This document shows, piece after piece, positions 9,079-17,400 of a stretch of DNA of 64,000 nucleotides. Within the stretch, counting starts at the first letter, position 1, and every line of letters starts with the position of its first letter. The translations under genes and the position numbers were made by a program. This stretch comes from Planctomycetota bacterium. GTDB taxonomy: Bacteria; Planctomycetota; E44-bin39. The DNA lies in the NCBI GenBank assembly GCA_004376375.1, contig SOJX01000090.1, positions 1 through 64,000 on the forward strand, given 5' to 3'. The notes under the pieces were generated by a model that did not search any database, had not been told where the DNA came from, and saw only the letters and a list, made by a program, of their open reading frames with translations.

Positions 9079-9849
9079 TTAGCGTACGAGGATCTGCCAG
9101 ACTCCGATGGAGCCGAATACAAGGACCAGGAGCAGGATCGCCCCGAGAAGCAATGCGCTCTGGCGGCTCTGGCGGATTGTCGCCTTGCGCATTTCGGAGA
9201 CGTATTTCAGCGACGCCTGCGCGTTCTCCTCGATTATGGAGATGGACTGGGCCTGTTTCTCCGCGGCTTCGCATATTTTCGAAAGGGTTTCATTGAAGCC
9301 CGCGACGATCTCGAAGCGCTCGTTCATCCTGTCCAGGCTTTCGAGCTGTTTTTCAGCCGTTCTCGGCACTTCATCCAGCATCTCGCTTACGCGGCCGAAC
9401 GCGTTGTCCATCTCGAGGCCGCGGGTGCGGATTGATTCGTTCATCTCCTTCAGGAGCTGGGTCTGGTGCTCGGAGTCTTCCGGCAGGCGCTTGAGGTTTT
9501 TCGGCAGGTTTATGAGCGTTTCCACGAGGGCCGAGTGCGCCTCGTTCTGGTTCTCTATCTTTTTGCCAAGGTTGTTCATTAACTCTACCTGGGCGCGGGT
9601 AGTCTCCTGGAAAGTGCGTGCGGCTTCGCGCTGCGCCAGAAGTTCCGCGTTTATTGTGCCAAGAAGCGCGGAGATGTTGGTGAAAGTTTCCGTAACCTTT
9701 GCGGCGAGGTTTCCTTTGGGGACGACGTCCGTGATCGGGTTCATTTCATCGGTGTCGTCGTCAACCAGTTCGCCGCTCAGGGTTTCCGGGTTGTTCGGGT
9801 CCCCGTCCTCGGGCAGCTTCCGGCCGAAAAGTTTGGAGAAAATCGACAT
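9079..9849 (-). CDS. Tail-anchored coiled-coil protein (256 aa)
   Basis: Begins MSIFSKLFGRK with an acidic linker, then about 170 residues of amphipathic helix rich in Gln, Glu, Asn and Leu (for example LGTINAELLAQREAARTFQE and KQLESLDRMNERFEIVAGF). It ends with one hydrophobic helix (about 231-252) and only a few residues after it. There is no signal peptide, so it should be anchored by its tail with the coiled coil in the cytoplasm. The heptads recall chemoreceptor or methyl-accepting signalling helices, but I see no HAMP domain or conserved hairpin tip, so that is only a resemblance. Good GAGGT Shine-Dalgarno sequence. Function unknown. Confidence 0.8.
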   Translation of the reverse strand: MSIFSKLFGRKLPEDGDPNNPETLSGELVDDDTDEMNPITDVVPKGNLAAKVTETFTNISALLGTINAELLAQREAARTFQETTRAQVELMNNLGKKIENQNEAHSALVETLINLPKNLKRLPEDSEHQTQLLKEMNESIRTRGLEMDNAFGRVSEMLDEVPRTAEKQLESLDRMNERFEIVAGFNETLSKICEAAEKQAQSISIIEENAQASLKYVSEMRKATIRQSRQSALLLGAILLLVLVFGSIGVWQILVR

Positions 9850-9991
9850 AATAATACCTCCGGCAGCGGCTTACAGTCATTCCCCGCCGCCAGGAATCAT
9901 TATATCCGGGTAATCTGAAAAGGCAAGATAAAAGTCTGAAAGACCGAAAATATGGTTAACATCTGCAAGGATTTTCGATAAAATCACTTAT

Positions 9992-10708
9992 ATGGATGAA
10001 CAGGAAGGACCAAAAAAGACAATTTCCCGCCGCGAGCATCTGGACCATGTTGTACGGTTCTGCTTGGGTATCTGGGCTGTTTTTGCGATAGCCGCCGCAT
10101 TTATTTTAGCCAAATTCCTTGACGAGCCGGTAGATTTTTTTGGCGCTTTCATCGGCTGGCTTTTCATATTTACGATAGTCGCGATAATCTTTGGGATTTT
10201 AACCGGGCTTGTGGTGAACAGGCTTTTGCTGGTTGCTTACACAAAACCTGACCATAAAGAAGTACCTGTCTCATGGGTTGCGCGTATCGGGCGTGCAGGA
10301 CGCAAACCGATTACCATATTGGTGCTTGTTTTATTATTAGGCTCTCTCGTTGTATCCCTCATGACACCCATCACAACCGCACATCCTCCCGAATATGAAA
10401 AGGCTGCTATCGCCACGATGAGAACTCTCTCAAGCACTCAGGAACAATATCGCAGCCGGTTCGGGTCATACGCTTCACTCAAGAACCTAAGTGAGCAGCA
10501 ATTTATCGATCCCGTTCTTGGCTCGGGAGAGATGGCCAAGTATAGAATTAAGGTTGTGGTGAAAAGCCAGAATGAATGGTATGCAACAGCTGTATCGATA
10601 AAACCGGGCAAGTACCGTCTAAGTAGTTTCTATATTGATCAGACGGGTGTGATTCGATTTACTACTGATGGGAGCCCACCCACTTCCACATCTCCGACCG
10701 TGGATTAA
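9992..10708 (+). CDS. Three-helix membrane module fused to a pilin-like domain (238 aa)
   Basis: Residues 1-135 form a membrane module: ISRREHL motif at 11-17, hydrophobic stretches at about 24-40 and 50-75, a conserved loop (FGILTG, NRLLLV, KEVPVSWVARIGRAG), and a third helix at about 107-125. Residues from about 138 resemble the globular half of type IV pilins and pseudopilins: AAIATMRTLSSTQEQYRSRF, GSYASLKNL, FIDPVLGSGE, then FYIDQTGVIRFTTDG. In true pilins this part follows a prepilin alpha-1 helix with a cleavage site, which is absent here. First of four tandem paralogues on this strand. A surface or periplasmic domain held in the membrane is inferred; the role is unknown. Confidence 0.75.
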   Translation: MDEQEGPKKTISRREHLDHVVRFCLGIWAVFAIAAAFILAKFLDEPVDFFGAFIGWLFIFTIVAIIFGILTGLVVNRLLLVAYTKPDHKEVPVSWVARIGRAGRKPITILVLVLLLGSLVVSLMTPITTAHPPEYEKAAIATMRTLSSTQEQYRSRFGSYASLKNLSEQQFIDPVLGSGEMAKYRIKVVVKSQNEWYATAVSIKPGKYRLSSFYIDQTGVIRFTTDGSPPTSTSPTVD

Positions 10709-10852
10709 TTGATTCATAATTCATCTCATATTTTTTTGGTCCAGCGTTTGCAATACTCTCCATACGAACTGTGGCAAGGTTAAAATAGGGTTTTTTACTG
10801 GAAAAATTGAGAATTTTTGTCGCTTCGGTGACACATTTTGGCGTCAGGGCAA

Positions 10853-11551
10853 ATGGCTGGAAAATTTAAAAAGAGAATTGTAATTCCCCGCCGGGAACAC
10901 TTGTCTGATGTGATACGTTTTTCCACTGCGTTCTGGATAGGCATGGGTTTCCTGCTTTTCTTGATTCTAATTTTATTAAATGGCTTCAGTGAATTTTCTG
11001 CCACAGTTCTATTTCTTTTCATCCCGGCGGGGGTATTTTTTGGTGTACCGTTCGGAATCGCCCTTCATCGCTGGCTGATTGTCGCGCATTCGGAATACGG
11101 CGCGAAAGTGGTTCCGGTTACCTGGCTGTCCAGAAATGGGCGGTTGTTGAAAGGGTGGTTTGCTGCCGGCATTGTGATACTTATTGTCTTGGTCCTGGTT
11201 GTGATTCCGAGCACTATACATGTATGAGGCCACGGCGGCTACGAGGCGGCCGTTATCGCAAGTTTGCGAACAGTATCTTCATGCCAGGAGCAGTACCGCG
11301 TACGGTACGGAACTTATACAAGTCTGGCAAATCTTTCCGCGGTGAACTTCGTCGATCCCGTATTGGGCTCGGGGCAGAAAAGCGGTTATACAATCAGCGT
11401 GAAGGCCGGTGTCAACACGTGGTCCTGCACAGCGATACCGAATAAGCCGGGTGAAACTGGCGTCAGAGGTTTTTACGTCGACCAGTCAGGAGTACTCCGG
11501 TACACGACTGACGGCACACCACCGACCACGAGTTCACCAGCAATTGATTAA
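10853..11551 (+). pseudogene. Paralogue of the module-pilin fusion, interrupted by in-frame TGA
   Basis: ATG at 10853 opens MAGKFKKRIVIPRREHL and the same membrane module (FGVPFGIALHRWLIV, VVPVTWLSRNGRLLKGW). The frame stops at TGA 11225-11227, after PSTIHV. In the same frame it continues as GHGGYEAAVIASLRTVSSCQ through FYVDQSGVLRYTTDGTPP to a stop at 11549-11551. The part after the TGA aligns end to end with the pilin-like domain of the gene just upstream. The TGA falls in the variable linker. Simplest reading: a single nonsense mutation. If both halves are still made, the second needs internal initiation (TTG at 11264 is possible). I see no convincing SECIS hairpin for selenocysteine. Other genes here use TGA as a normal stop. 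Confidence 0.7.
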
Positions 11552-11654
11552 CGTCCAGTGAAAACAGAAAGCGTTTGCGAAATACGGAATCCGGTTTAGA
11601 ATATCAGCAGAGAGTCCAAGCTCCCGTATCGTCCTTCCTGAAGTGTTTTTCCTG

Positions 11655-12020
11655 ATGAAAAAGCATTTGAAAAACCTCCACACTATAAGCCGGGGCCAGC
11701 ACCTGTTATTTGTTATCCGGACGTCGGTAACGCTCTGGGTAGTAATACTGGCCGAGCTTGTCCTCATAATGGGAGCTGCCTCATTATTGAATGAACACAT
11801 AACAAAGTTTGTCTTTGCCGCCGTTTTCCCGGGCGGTGCAGTGTTTGGACTCGTCTTCGGGATATTTCTGAATCGCTGGCTGCTTGTTTCCCATTCGGAG
11901 TATGGCGCGTATCGTGTTCCCCTTACAAATGCCGCCAGGTGCGGACGCGGGCTCGGCGGCTGGTTCGAGAGTGGATTTATCCTGTTGTCATTTCTGGCTC
12001 TCATGGTATTTATACAGTGA
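11655..12020 (+). CDS. Stand-alone three-helix membrane module (121 aa)
   Basis: Third member of the tandem family. It has the N-terminal motif ISRGQHLLFVIR, helices at about 25-45 and 55-77, the conserved loop (FGLVFGIFLNRWLLV, YRVPLTN, CGRGLGGWF) and a final helix, and then stops; no pilin-like domain follows. I chose ATG 11655 because it places the motif at the same distance from the N-terminus as in the paralogues; GTG at 11643 is an alternative. The loop lacks the Trp of VPVSW/VPVTW seen in its neighbours. Function unknown. Confidence 0.7.
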   Translation: MKKHLKNLHTISRGQHLLFVIRTSVTLWVVILAELVLIMGAASLLNEHITKFVFAAVFPGGAVFGLVFGIFLNRWLLVSHSEYGAYRVPLTNAARCGRGLGGWFESGFILLSFLALMVFIQ

Positions 12021-12033
12021 AGGATTGAAGAAG

Positions 12034-12417
12034 GTGACGATAAAGGACGAGTATGAAGAATTTTTTATTCCGAGGAGGGCACATCTGAAATATGTAATCA
12101 GATATTCCGTGGCCTGCTGGGTATCTGTGAGCATGTTTTTTTCATCTTTTATCCTGATATTTATTAATCCGTTCATCGAAAACAGCACCTTTTTCTTTCT
12201 GGGAGTGTTCGTTTTTGTACCTGCGGGAATATTCTGGGGAGTAGTGTTCGGACTGGTTATCGACCGTCTGATCCAGGTATCCTATACGAAGTACAGGGCC
12301 AGATATATTCCACTTACATGGTTTTCGGAAGGCGGCAGAGCAATAAAAGACTGGCTGGAAGGTACAATCGCGTTCATATTTTTTATCGGATTGACGGCTT
12401 ACATATTTACCGTCTGA
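12034..12417 (+). CDS. Stand-alone three-helix membrane module (127 aa)
   Basis: Fourth tandem paralogue. GTG at 12034, preceded by GAAGAAG, gives MTIKDEYEEFFIPRRAHL, which aligns with the IPRREHL start of its neighbours. It has two hydrophobic segments, the loop FWGVVFGLVIDRLIQV with YIPLTWFSEGGRAIKDW, and a third helix ending at FTV. Only 13 bases separate it from the preceding stop, so the genes are probably co-transcribed. There is no extra domain. It could be a partner subunit for the pilin-bearing paralogues, but that is inference. Confidence 0.7.
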   Translation: MTIKDEYEEFFIPRRAHLKYVIRYSVACWVSVSMFFSSFILIFINPFIENSTFFFLGVFVFVPAGIFWGVVFGLVIDRLIQVSYTKYRARYIPLTWFSEGGRAIKDWLEGTIAFIFFIGLTAYIFTV

Positions 12418-12565
12418 CGACTGGCCACTTCACACTATTGTCACATTCCCGCCACATACTTGCCGTTTGACGCGAAGCCGGTTTTACAATATCCTGTTAC
12501 CACACCGGGAAATACTTTGCGCCGGGTTTACTTGGCGCGTGACTAATTGTGGTGATAGTCTTTTC

Positions 12566-12652
12566 AACGCGGCGCAAGCGCCGCCGCTAACAAACGACAA
12601 ACGACAAACGACAAACGACAAACGACAAACGACAAACGACAAACGACTAACC
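12566..12652. repeat. REP-like palindrome joined to a CAAACGA heptad array
   Basis: 12566-12590 is an inverted copy of the TTAGCGGCG...CGCCGCGTT palindrome. It is followed directly by about eight copies of the 7-bp unit CAAACGA (12590-12650). The array ends about ten bases before the start codon of the next gene, occupying the place where a Shine-Dalgarno sequence would normally be. Confidence 0.85.
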
Positions 12653-12661
12653 ACTAATACC

Positions 12662-13579
12662 ATGAAGCAACTCTATATCGAAAAAGCCAGGGAGATGCGC
12701 TCGCGGCGGTGGGTGATTTCGAGATGGAACCTGCGGCCGGGTGATGAGGTCGAGAAGTGGCCCGTGCTGGCATCCCGCGCGCCCGAGCCGGAGTCCTGGA
12801 TGTTAACCGGCCGCGGCTCGGTCGGGGTTATCCGCAGAAAACCGGACAATTCTGCCGTCGGTTTTATCGCCAACCTTTCGCTCGAGCGGGGCGGGATTTT
12901 TGAATACGGTTTCCTCGACGGCATACCGGCCGGCATAGATTATGAAGAATATCTCGAAGGCGCGCTCCGCGATTCGGTTTTCTATCCGTCCATGGAAGCG
13001 CCGGCGGACTGGGCGGCGAGATATTTCTGGGATGCTGCCGCGTTCGGGAGCGAGCTGCCGCTGCCGCCACCCGCGCCCGAGCGGATGCTTTTCAGAATGT
13101 TACCGCCGAGCGCGGAGTTCATGCAGAAGACAATGGCGGGTGCGAAAGGTTTGCCATCGACTGTGCCGCAGGAGCTTGCCGAGATTGTAAAGCAGGTTAT
13201 CGAGCAAGGCGGTTTCGACCCCGACGGGCTTCCAATCTACGGCGAAGCGTTTTTCAGGGTCGATAACCCTTCGCGGCTTTTCCGCATCATGCGCAAGAGC
13301 CCGATATTTACCAAGAGAGTTACGCCGACCGGTCTGAAGGGCTGCGTCAAAAGCCCGACGATGCGTAACGCGAGCGGGGAAAAAGTTTCGGTTTTCGAGG
13401 ACGGCCTCGGGAGTTTCGCGCTGTCGCATGATCAGCTGACTATCCGCACCGGCCCGCTTGCCGCTCTTGGGGCTTTGTATCTTATCATGAAGGCCGCGGC
13501 CAGAGGCGGCCTTCAGCTTATCCATTCCCGCTACAGACCCGCGCCGAAGGATTTTACGGATTTACTCAACGCCGCTTAA
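12662..13579 (+). CDS. Hypothetical cytoplasmic protein (305 aa)
   Basis: I start it at ATG 12662 (MKQLYIEKAREMRSRRWVIS) because the longer open frame upstream only translates the tandem repeat. There is no signal peptide or membrane helix. Visible stretches include FIANLSLERGGIFEYGFLDG, a proline-rich patch (ELPLPPPAPERM) and a C-terminal part with LAALGALYLIMKAAARGG. I do not recognise a family. There is no clear Shine-Dalgarno sequence, and the array sits immediately upstream. Codon use and GC content look like the neighbouring core genes, so it is probably a real resident gene. Confidence 0.75.
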   Translation: MKQLYIEKAREMRSRRWVISRWNLRPGDEVEKWPVLASRAPEPESWMLTGRGSVGVIRRKPDNSAVGFIANLSLERGGIFEYGFLDGIPAGIDYEEYLEGALRDSVFYPSMEAPADWAARYFWDAAAFGSELPLPPPAPERMLFRMLPPSAEFMQKTMAGAKGLPSTVPQELAEIVKQVIEQGGFDPDGLPIYGEAFFRVDNPSRLFRIMRKSPIFTKRVTPTGLKGCVKSPTMRNASGEKVSVFEDGLGSFALSHDQLTIRTGPLAALGALYLIMKAAARGGLQLIHSRYRPAPKDFTDLLNAA

Positions 13580-13624
13580 CCGAATCCTGTTGCAGAATCC
13601 TGTCTTCCGGTTATTATTTATTCC

Positions 13625-14374
13625 ATGTTCAATAAGAATCTAAACGGCGAAGTTTCCAACAAGCTTATCCTGCTGATGACGTTAATAGTGGTGTCTATCG
13701 TTATCCTCGGACCTCTTGCTTTATTTATTATTCTTCCAGCCCTGCTCGACATCACCAAAACAGAAGTGCTCCAGGTCGTTTTCGAAGATGATTTCGAGAG
13801 TTACGATCCCTCCGTACCGGGGGGATGGCCTCCTTACGACGCAAAATGGGTCGCATGGTCGAGCGGAAAAGGCGTTGCGCTGGACGATCAAATAAAGAAA
13901 AGCGGTAAAAGAAGTATTCGAATGCACGGTACGGGCGCCAGTTCGGGAATATACAGGAAGCTTGGAGCGAAACCGCCGTTTACTCTCGAATTTGATGTCC
14001 GCATGGGTAGCGAGCCTTTCAACCGGGGCGGTCATCAGTTTCGCGCAGGAGTCTATCACTGCGAGGAAGGCAGGATGGCTCACGGCAGGGATTTCGTTCA
14101 TTTCATGAAGGGAAACGACGTTCGGGTGATTGGGAAGGTTTTCAGTGACTTTAAGTGGAAACCGGACCGCTGGTATCATGTCCGGATTGATTATAAACAT
14201 GAAGACGGCAGCTACTGGGTGGATGCCGAAGTGGGTGGAAAGAAGTTCAAGACGTTGAGCATGGGACTGACGAACTGGCAGAAGAAATGGGATGCCGTTC
14301 TCCTTGTTTTTCACTCCGGAATGGGAACGAGCTGGTTTGACAATATCCGGCTTTATCGGCGGGTTAAGAAATAA
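13625..14374 (+). CDS. Membrane-anchored jelly-roll (concanavalin-like) protein (249 aa)
   Basis: One hydrophobic anchor at about 13-38 (LILLMTLIVVSIVILGPLAL), then an exported beta-rich domain. Its pattern is typical of concanavalin/laminin-G or family-16-like sandwiches: an opening VFEDDFESYDP followed by PGGWPP, a middle FTLEFDVRMGSEPFN, DRWYHVRIDYKHEDG, and a closing SWFDNIRLYRR. Such domains bind or degrade polysaccharide or act as adhesins. I see no clear catalytic acid pair, so binding is safer. The gene ends convergently with the large secreted protein downstream. Confidence 0.7.
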   Translation: MFNKNLNGEVSNKLILLMTLIVVSIVILGPLALFIILPALLDITKTEVLQVVFEDDFESYDPSVPGGWPPYDAKWVAWSSGKGVALDDQIKKSGKRSIRMHGTGASSGIYRKLGAKPPFTLEFDVRMGSEPFNRGGHQFRAGVYHCEEGRMAHGRDFVHFMKGNDVRVIGKVFSDFKWKPDRWYHVRIDYKHEDGSYWVDAEVGGKKFKTLSMGLTNWQKKWDAVLLVFHSGMGTSWFDNIRLYRRVKK

Positions 14375-14439
14375 AGCGGGCGACCTTGGCCCTGCCCCTG
14401 CGAAAATACATCGTTTTCGCCTCCGGCAAACCCTTTCCT

Positions 14440-17400
14440 TTACGGCGGCGGCAAGTGGTCCCTGACCCGCTTGCGGATTAGCAGCGCGTCGAGCACGCCG
14501 ACTTTGCCGTCCGAGTCCATATCCGCAAGGCCTAACTGTTCGGGCATAAGCGTTTCGAGCCCGTGCTCGGAGCGGGCCGCGAGCAGCGCATCGGCGTCGG
14601 TCACGCTTCCGTCGCGGTCGACGTCGCCTGATTCAAAGGCGTTCAATCTCACGGCCGTAAAGGTGAAATCCCGGGTGTCGACCACCGTGGCGGCGTACTG
14701 GTACAGGTCTTCAACCTCGAGGTCGATGATTTCGCCGGTCGTCTCGTCGCGCATGTAGAAATCCCAGTCTTCCCTGATTTCCGGCGGTACAGTCCATGAA
14801 ACATTGACGATTTCGGATGCGTTGTTTGTATAGACTGTAAGCCGCCACTCGATCGAATCGTCCGCAGCCGGGAGCGGTCTCGTGTCCTGCGTGTAGCGCG
14901 CGGCGTAATAGCCCCATTCCGGGTGGTTGAAGTATGCCTGGATATATTTTGTCGTAAACGGGTTCATTTCCAGCACATCGTAACTGTCGTGCTGCTCGTC
15001 CGCGCCTTCGCGTACGGAGAAATACGTTGCAGTGTCCATGTGCGCGCCGGTGTAGACGGAGACGGGCACGCGCCAGGTAATTCCGGTCGGGCCCGCTTCC
15101 CTGGGCGCCGGGGCGGGTCCCGGGTCGAGGATGGTTAATGTGCCGCCGACCTCGTCGGTCGCGTGCACCCAGAAGCTTGCGCCCGGCGGAATGGTGTTGC
15201 TGCCGCCGGGGGAAGACGTCGGCCCCGAGGTATTGTACCACTCGTACTGCGTGCCGCCCCATGGCCGGTAGTGGACCGTATCGCAGTTATCCAGTATACA
15301 GTCGGACCAGTAGATTTCCTTTGCGAAGGGATTTCTCACAAGGTTCCAGCCGTCATTTCCAAAACCGTCGATGCTGGTGTATGTCAGCGCGATAACTTGC
15401 GGCCCGCCGCCGCCGATATCTTCGCCGTTGAAACCGGCGATCTCGCCCGGGTTATTACAATAAGCGAAATAGCCGACATTGTTTTCGAAAGTATCGCCGG
15501 CGAAGACCTGCACCCAGCTTCGCGTGATTTCGTCGTATTTGAAAATCCATATAAGGCTCAAATCATCGCCTATGAGCTCGCCGATGGTTTTATTGCTATA
15601 GCAGGGAATATTGAGGAGGTGATAGCCCTTGTACGGCAGTTCCTGCCAGTATTGCACGGGTACGAACCATGCAGATTCGCTTGACCACGGCGTTTCCTGG
15701 GGAACGTCGTTCTTAAGCTTGATGCGCCAGTAGTACCTTTCTCCGTACTCGAGGGCCGGGCCGCCGTAATTTATTTCCTGGCTTCTTGCCCCGGATGACA
15801 CCGGTGATATCCCGAGCCACCCGCTGTCCCAGTGCGTCGATAGGAAATCCTGATCATTGTCGACCTCGATTAACGCTTCGACGGCGGGAACCGGCAGGCC
15901 GGGATGGGAATGCACGGCGCTGAACGTTACCGGTCCACCGAGCGAGGTCGGGTTGTATCTACCGCCCGCGAGGAGACCGGACGGTTCCTGCGGCTGAGGC
16001 GGATCGCTTGCCACGGTAATGGATTCGTTATACGTCGCGGTTACGATTCCGTCCTGGTTTCGGAACTTTATCTGGTAATAATACAACCCGGCGATGGGCA
16101 CCACGTTGATAAACGAATAATTCTTCGTCCAGTCCATTACGGTATAAGCGGAGCTGAAAGCCGGAGTGGTGTCCCGTTCGACATAGACGCCGGTACTTCC
16201 GGTCGTGGGATTCAGCGGCTGTGCGATATCAATCTGCACCTGTCCGCTTCCGATTTCCGAAAGCGCGAGGTCCGGATCGCCGGGGTCATGCACGAGCGTG
16301 CAGGCGGAATTGGTGTTGGATGAGGAACTGTGGTGCATTATGTCCGGATAAATAATCTCAACCTCGTCCAGGTAACCGCAGTCACCGCCCCCTGAGAAGG
16401 ATCCATTCTTGTAGTATTCCCACTTAAGTATGTTATCGTCCGTTCCAAGAGGATAGGTGCATTGCACCCAGCCGACTTCACCCGAGATTTCTTCCTTAAA
16501 CACGTCATTAATGTAAAACGTCAGGTAATCGCAGTCTACTTCGGAGCTGACCTTCCACTGGAACTTCACAACAGCACCGCTTTCCGTGCCCATATCATAG
16601 GTTTTCTTTAAGTACGTGTATTCGCTGTCGAGGATAGATCCTGACAGGGCGCTGTAGTCGCCGGAAAACGGTAGTGACATGCTCGCAGACCATGACGCCC
16701 ACCCGCCGGTCATCCACCCGTCCAGTTCGCCGGGCTCAAAGCCCTCCATGGAGTTATTCGGGTGTAGGAACGACTTATAGGCATGGCAGTGCCTGAAATA
16801 TTCGGTATTCTCGTCCAGGCCTGTTTCGACGGTTGAGATTATATCAGGCCCGGCTTCTCCAATTTTCATATCCGACCCGTTGTGAAGCTCAAAACCATCC
16901 TCGCCGGTGGAGGCGTCGGTCCAGTGCCATGTTATGGAACTGCTTGTTTCGCTGTCCCCGAAGAAATCGGTCGGCTCGTCCAGCGGCACGGTACTTATTG
17001 TGACCGATTCGTTATAAGTTCCGGTCGTAATACCCTCCTGGTTGCGAAACGTGATTCTGTAGTAATACAGGTCCGGGCCCGGGGGAGTATCAATCATGGC
17101 GTACGTCTGCGTCCAATCGCTCACCATCTCCGGCGAGCCGAAATTGATATCCGTATCACGGTCGATATATACGCCCGTACACCCGAGGTCGAAATTCATC
17201 GGCGGCGTAACCGCGACCCACGCCATCCCTCCACCGATTTCCGTCAGGCTCAGGTCTTCGTCTACAGGATCATGTATGAGAGTACAGGCGTCGTTATCAT
17301 TCGATGCAGGGCTGCGGTATTTCCACGCCGAGATTATTTCAAATTGAATGTCAGGGACAATAGGGACGGTACTGCCCGCCGGTTGGACTGGCGGGGGATT

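Noticed and set aside
11225-11300. Selenocysteine readthrough at TGA
   Set aside because: I looked for a hairpin directly after the TGA able to act as a bacterial SECIS and found no convincing stem; the residue is in a variable linker.
12590-12650. Tandem arrays as CRISPR
   Set aside because: Units are 7 or 8 bp, directly adjacent, with no unique spacers, and no cas gene is in the window.
12467-12661. N-terminal extension of the 12662 gene
   Set aside because: The first 65 codons mostly translate the CAAACGA array (repeated TNDKRQT); the ATG at 12662 is the more natural start.
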